From contig JANQGX010000056.1 of assembly GCA_028282885.1 (NCBI GenBank), positions 62,001-126,000 of the forward strand: DNA of 64,000 bases, read 5' to 3'. Positions 61,619-64,000 of the stretch are shown piece after piece. The position numbers and the translations under genes are program-made. Within the stretch, counting starts at the first letter, position 1, and each line of letters begins with the position of its first letter. The notes below the pieces were generated by a model that did no database searches, was not told the origin of the DNA, and worked only from the letters and a program-made list of their open reading frames with translations. This DNA comes from SAR324 cluster bacterium. Its GTDB lineage: Bacteria > SAR324 > XYD2-FULL-50-16.

Positions 61619-61674
61619 GGATAAAAAATATACAGTAACATGCCTAAAAAGAACCCACTGTGTATTTTTTATCC
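61619..61674. repeat. 18-bp inverted repeat behind the NapH-like operon
   Basis: GGATAAAAAATATACAGT (61619-61636) pairs with ACTGTGTATTTTTTATCC (61657-61674) with one G-U, around a 20-base loop. The T-run inside the descending arm could release RNA polymerase, so it may be a bidirectional terminator. It also resembles the ends of a small mobile element. Confidence 0.6.
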
Positions 61675-62107
61675 ATATTCACCACCCCTTCCCATTTTTT
61701 CACAACAATCAATCCTCCCATCTTCTCACTCCAGGCCAAAGCTGCATTGTTAAAACAACTTAAAGTCATGTTGGGATTTTGAACCGGGGGTGACACCTGT
61801 CTTGCCGTTGATGTGATTAATTCAATCGATTCCGAATACAGCTATGGCCAACCTGTTGTTATGCTCATTCTCGCCGGACAAACAGTCCGACTCCGAAAGC
61901 GGTCGTCGATTTCACCTCCCCGGTGAGTTTTGAAGTGAATAAATCCCCCGGGTGAAGAGATCCATCAAATATGCATTAAAGATCCGTTTCTGGATTGCCT
62001 CAGTTTGGGATAAGGTTATCGAAACGTTGAAATTTGTGAATTGCCAATGATTGATGGCGAAGAACTGCTCTCCGGATACCAACGGCACATCTAACGGACA
62101 AGATCCC
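61675..62107. other. Intergenic region, no gene seen
   Basis: Roughly 430 bp without a supported gene between the inverted repeat and the DUF2288 gene. In-frame codons from 62051 precede the DUF2288 start but have no ribosome site. Confidence 0.4.
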
Positions 62108-62431
62108 ATGAGTGAGATCGAAAACAACCGGAATCCCCTGTCTGATCAGGAGTTGCAGGATAAGATAAAAAATGAGACAGCTCCCCTTCCCTGGCAGGAT
62201 TTACAGATTGCTTTTGCCAGGGGAATTGTGATCCTTGTATCCCAGCCATTAGATCTGGCCGATGTTGCTTACCAGGTTTCAAAAAACAATACGGATCAGG
62301 TCAATCGCTGGATGGAGGAAGGAAAACTATCCCACGTCAGGGACGATCAGGCTCTTGAGTGGTTCAACAACCAATCCGAACTCCTGACGACCATTGTCAA
62401 ACCATGGGTGTTGATTCAGGAGCTCAAGTGA
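62108..62431 (+). CDS. DUF2288 family protein
   Basis: A 107-residue protein with the whole DUF2288 pattern: KIKNETAPLPWQDLQIAFAR, GIVILVSQPLDLADVAYQVS, VNRWMEEGKLSHV and TIVKPWVLIQEL. Family function is unknown; members are small cytosolic proteins in many proteobacteria. The start at 62108 is chosen from family length; codons back to 62054 are open. Convergent with the FabH gene. Confidence 0.83.
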   Translation: MSEIENNRNPLSDQELQDKIKNETAPLPWQDLQIAFARGIVILVSQPLDLADVAYQVSKNNTDQVNRWMEEGKLSHVRDDQALEWFNNQSELLTTIVKPWVLIQELK

Positions 62432-62535
62432 TTCCTGCAAATGATGTGACGAGTTGCGGTCAAATTGTATGAAGACGTCACCACCGACAAATCAACCGTG
62501 ATGCCTGCTGTGCAACTTTCAGGAATAACAAAGAT

Positions 62536-63543
62536 TCAGGGCATTCTGTAGATCACCCCACCCCAGGTTAGACCCGCACCCAAACCGACAAACATAATCG
62601 TATCACCGGACTTCAGTTTTTTCATTTCCATCAGTTCATCAAAAGCAATTGGAATAGTTGCAGCGGTGGTGTTTCCGTACTGCTGAATATTGTTATACAT
62701 CTTTTCCTCGGGAATACCCATTCGTTCCCGATAGGCCTCGTTGATTCTCAGGTTGGCTTGGTGGGGAATCACCATATCCAGATCCTCTATTTCAATGTTT
62801 GCCCTGGAAAGCAACTCCTCGGTCACTACTGGCAAGCGGGTGACCGCCAGTTTGAATACGGTTTTTCCGTCCATAAAAGGAAAATGCTCCTTGTTCGCCA
62901 TCACCTCCGGACTGATTGCCTTGCCGGACTTTCGAGCGGGCATTCCAACTCTTAATGCCTGTGAATGCCTTCCATCCGCGTGTAAAATGGATGTGATGAT
63001 ACCAACCTCCGCATCGCTTTCGACAGCTTCCAGGCAAACCGCACCTGCCCCGTCTGCGAATATCACCGCCGTGTCCCGATTCTCGGTTGTCAGTTCCAGA
63101 TAGCGACTCTGAAACTCAGCACCCACCAATAGTATTTTCGCAGCCTTTCCACTTTTGATGTATGCATCACAAATCTCCAAACCATGCAAAAAACCGGTGC
63201 ACTGCTGACGAATATCCAGCGCAGGAACGTTTTTCGCACCCAATCGATTCTGCAAAAAAGGTCCTGATCCCGGAACATTGACATCCGGCGTCATGGTGGC
63301 AAAAACAATCAGATCCAGTTCCTCCGGACTCCAGCCTGCCCGCTCAAGGGCAATAATCGAGGCCTCGTAAGCCAGATCCGACGCGCCCACATCTTCTCCC
63401 TCCTCCACCCAGTACCTGGCTTCAATCCCGGTGCGCTGGACAATCCATTCGTTGGAAGTATCCATGTACTGTGTCAGATCTTCGTTGGTTACATGCCGGT
63501 CCGGAACATACCTGCCGGTACTTTTTATAATTGATCGTATCAT
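62536..63543 (-). CDS. fabH: Beta-ketoacyl-ACP synthase III (FabH-like)
   Basis: A 335-residue thiolase-fold condensing enzyme. The triad is C115 (IRQQCTGFLHG), His in MVIPHQANLRI and Asn in YGNTTAATIPIAF. The N-terminal TSNEWIVQRTGIEARYW is characteristic. It condenses an acyl-CoA with malonyl-ACP to begin fatty acid synthesis. No other fab genes are adjacent and the gene is divergent from a TetR-like regulator, so a specialised paralogue is possible. Confidence 0.92.
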   Translation of the reverse strand: MIRSIIKSTGRYVPDRHVTNEDLTQYMDTSNEWIVQRTGIEARYWVEEGEDVGASDLAYEASIIALERAGWSPEELDLIVFATMTPDVNVPGSGPFLQNRLGAKNVPALDIRQQCTGFLHGLEICDAYIKSGKAAKILLVGAEFQSRYLELTTENRDTAVIFADGAGAVCLEAVESDAEVGIITSILHADGRHSQALRVGMPARKSGKAISPEVMANKEHFPFMDGKTVFKLAVTRLPVVTEELLSRANIEIEDLDMVIPHQANLRINEAYRERMGIPEEKMYNNIQQYGNTTAATIPIAFDELMEMKKLKSGDTIMFVGLGAGLTWGGVIYRMP

Positions 63544-63805
63544 GAAGGGGATCCGTGTTGTCTGTATATTGAGCGGGTGGATTTACCGGCAAACCTGAAT
63601 TTAACGCAGCAAATCGTAAGTATCAGGGGAAATCATATGTAATCGGCCCCCATCGGTCAAGAATAGATCACCCCCCTTGCTGATGAGACATCAGGTTTTT
63701 TCACTCCAGTCTATCAAGACCTGCTCGTCAACAAGAGCTGATTTGATTCTACCACACTACGCGCTCATCACATTCAACTTGACAAGAAGAGAGGAGTTAA
63801 CTAAG
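63544..63805. other. Divergent region between fabH and the TetR-like gene
   Basis: About 260 bp without a supported gene. A plus-strand frame at 63677-63895 overlaps the hairpin and operator below and is rejected. Confidence 0.4.
63680..63701 (+). terminator. Terminator-like hairpin in the divergent region
   Basis: CTGATG (63680-63685), loop AGA, CATCAG (63689-63694), G and six T residues. It looks like a plus-strand terminator but has no plus-strand gene closer than the DUF2288 gene 1.2 kb upstream. Short stem; possibly chance. Confidence 0.35.
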
Positions 63806-63839
63806 TTTGATTCAAACATTGAATCTCATTCAATAAAAT
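63806..63839 (+). promoter_or_regulatory. Promoter and tandem palindromic operator of the TetR-like gene
   Basis: Palindromes TTTGA-T-TCAAA (63806-63816) and TTGAAT-CTC-ATTCAA (63819-63833) cover a promoter made of TTCAAA (63811-63816), a 17-bp spacer and TAAAAT (63834-63839, 5 of 6). The layout is typical of autorepression. The second palindrome recurs before the acyl-CoA dehydrogenases at 57035. Confidence 0.6.
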
Positions 63840-63919
63840 ATTCATGTTCAGTTTTCAAGTCAGATTTAAGCCGAAGATTTAAATTCCTGGCTTAAAGCAA
63901 TCAACCGGGAACGGGGTTC

Positions 63920-64000
63920 ATGGAAAAAACATCCGCGGCAAAAAACGGGGAAGTACTATCCCGAAGTGCTCTGAGACGGCAGAGAGAAAGAGAGGAGAGG
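63920..64000 (+). CDS. Start of a probable TetR-family regulator (3' end outside window)
   Basis: The 27 visible codons read MEKTSAAKNGEVLSRSAL and then RRQREREER. The Arg/Glu-rich stretch matches the segment that precedes the helix-turn-helix of many TetR/FadR-type regulators (RRxxILDAA would follow outside the window). GGGG stands 5 bases before the ATG. The family call is inference from a short N-terminus plus the palindromic operator in front; it cannot be verified within the window. Confidence 0.55.
   Translation, partial: MEKTSAAKNGEVLSRSALRRQREREER

Noticed and set aside
1-64000. tRNA, rRNA, CRISPR, phage or insertion-sequence genes
   Set aside because: I looked for T-loop patterns, spaced direct repeats and transposase or integrase motifs on both strands and found none.

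Overview
The window is a gene-dense, mid-GC chromosomal segment of a Gram-negative, probably anaerobic bacterium. The best fit is a Desulfobacterota-type (deltaproteobacterial) genome, as an inference. The pointers are a HisF of the type I associate with Desulfobacteraceae, a long N-terminally extended GAPDH, a GlpA/GlpB pair, several DUF2889 proteins beside acyl-CoA enzymes, a NapH-like ferredoxin protein, and a C_GCAxxG_C_C redox protein that appears to carry selenocysteine. There are no rRNA or tRNA genes, CRISPR arrays, phage genes or recognisable insertion sequences.

Layout. 1-4.4 kb: a minus-strand TRAP transporter (DctP partial, DctM, DctQ), a creatininase-family amidohydrolase and an FCD-type GntR regulator. 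4.4-4.95 kb: no gene, but a perfect 16-bp inverted repeat and a plus-strand intrinsic terminator. 5-7.8 kb: a methyltransferase, a small P-loop kinase-like protein, the probable selenoprotein (in-frame UGA at 6329), a YdeI-type protein and a small unknown protein. 7.8-12.5 kb: an Fbp/Afu-type ABC importer with a TIM-barrel isomerase-like protein. 12.9-16 kb: a flippase and a beta-propeller lipoprotein. 16-25.4 kb: a catabolic operon (GPH symporter, Gfo/Idh-SCP2 fusion, aldehyde dehydrogenase, IlvD/EDD dehydratase, ThDP enzyme) behind an IclR regulator. 25.4-29.9 kb: a sensor-kinase remnant and glpB, glpA and glpR, with TTTCG repeats between the divergent glpA and glpR.

30-38 kb: a propeller histidine kinase, an aldo/keto reductase-like protein, an SDR plus TrpF paralogue, and crcB, DUF190 and a zinc alcohol dehydrogenase. 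38-42.3 kb: two large unrecognised proteins, the second an apparent kinase-like domain joined to a polytopic membrane domain. 42.4-47.3 kb: a second TIM-barrel protein, a flavin-binding protein, a GNAT acetyltransferase, PHP and DUF2889 proteins, an enoyl-CoA hydratase and a small secreted protein. 47.8-52.7 kb: a 731-residue unrecognised protein, GAPDH and Hsp33. 53-57 kb: a nitroreductase, hisH, hisF, a radical SAM protein and another DUF2889 protein. 57-59.7 kb: two acyl-CoA dehydrogenases. 60-61.6 kb: a NapH-like ferredoxin membrane protein and its partner behind a sigma-54-like promoter. 62-64 kb: a DUF2288 protein, a FabH-like enzyme and the start of a TetR-like regulator.

How the genes connect. 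The IclR operon reads as one pathway: import, oxidation, dehydration, ThDP-dependent C-C cleavage and aldehyde oxidation. A nearly identical palindrome (TTGAATCT[A/C]ATTCA) lies upstream of both the first acyl-CoA dehydrogenase and the TetR-like gene, suggesting one regulator for fatty-acyl genes about 7 kb apart. The most unusual single element is the probable UGA-recoded redox protein, which a standard gene caller would truncate.
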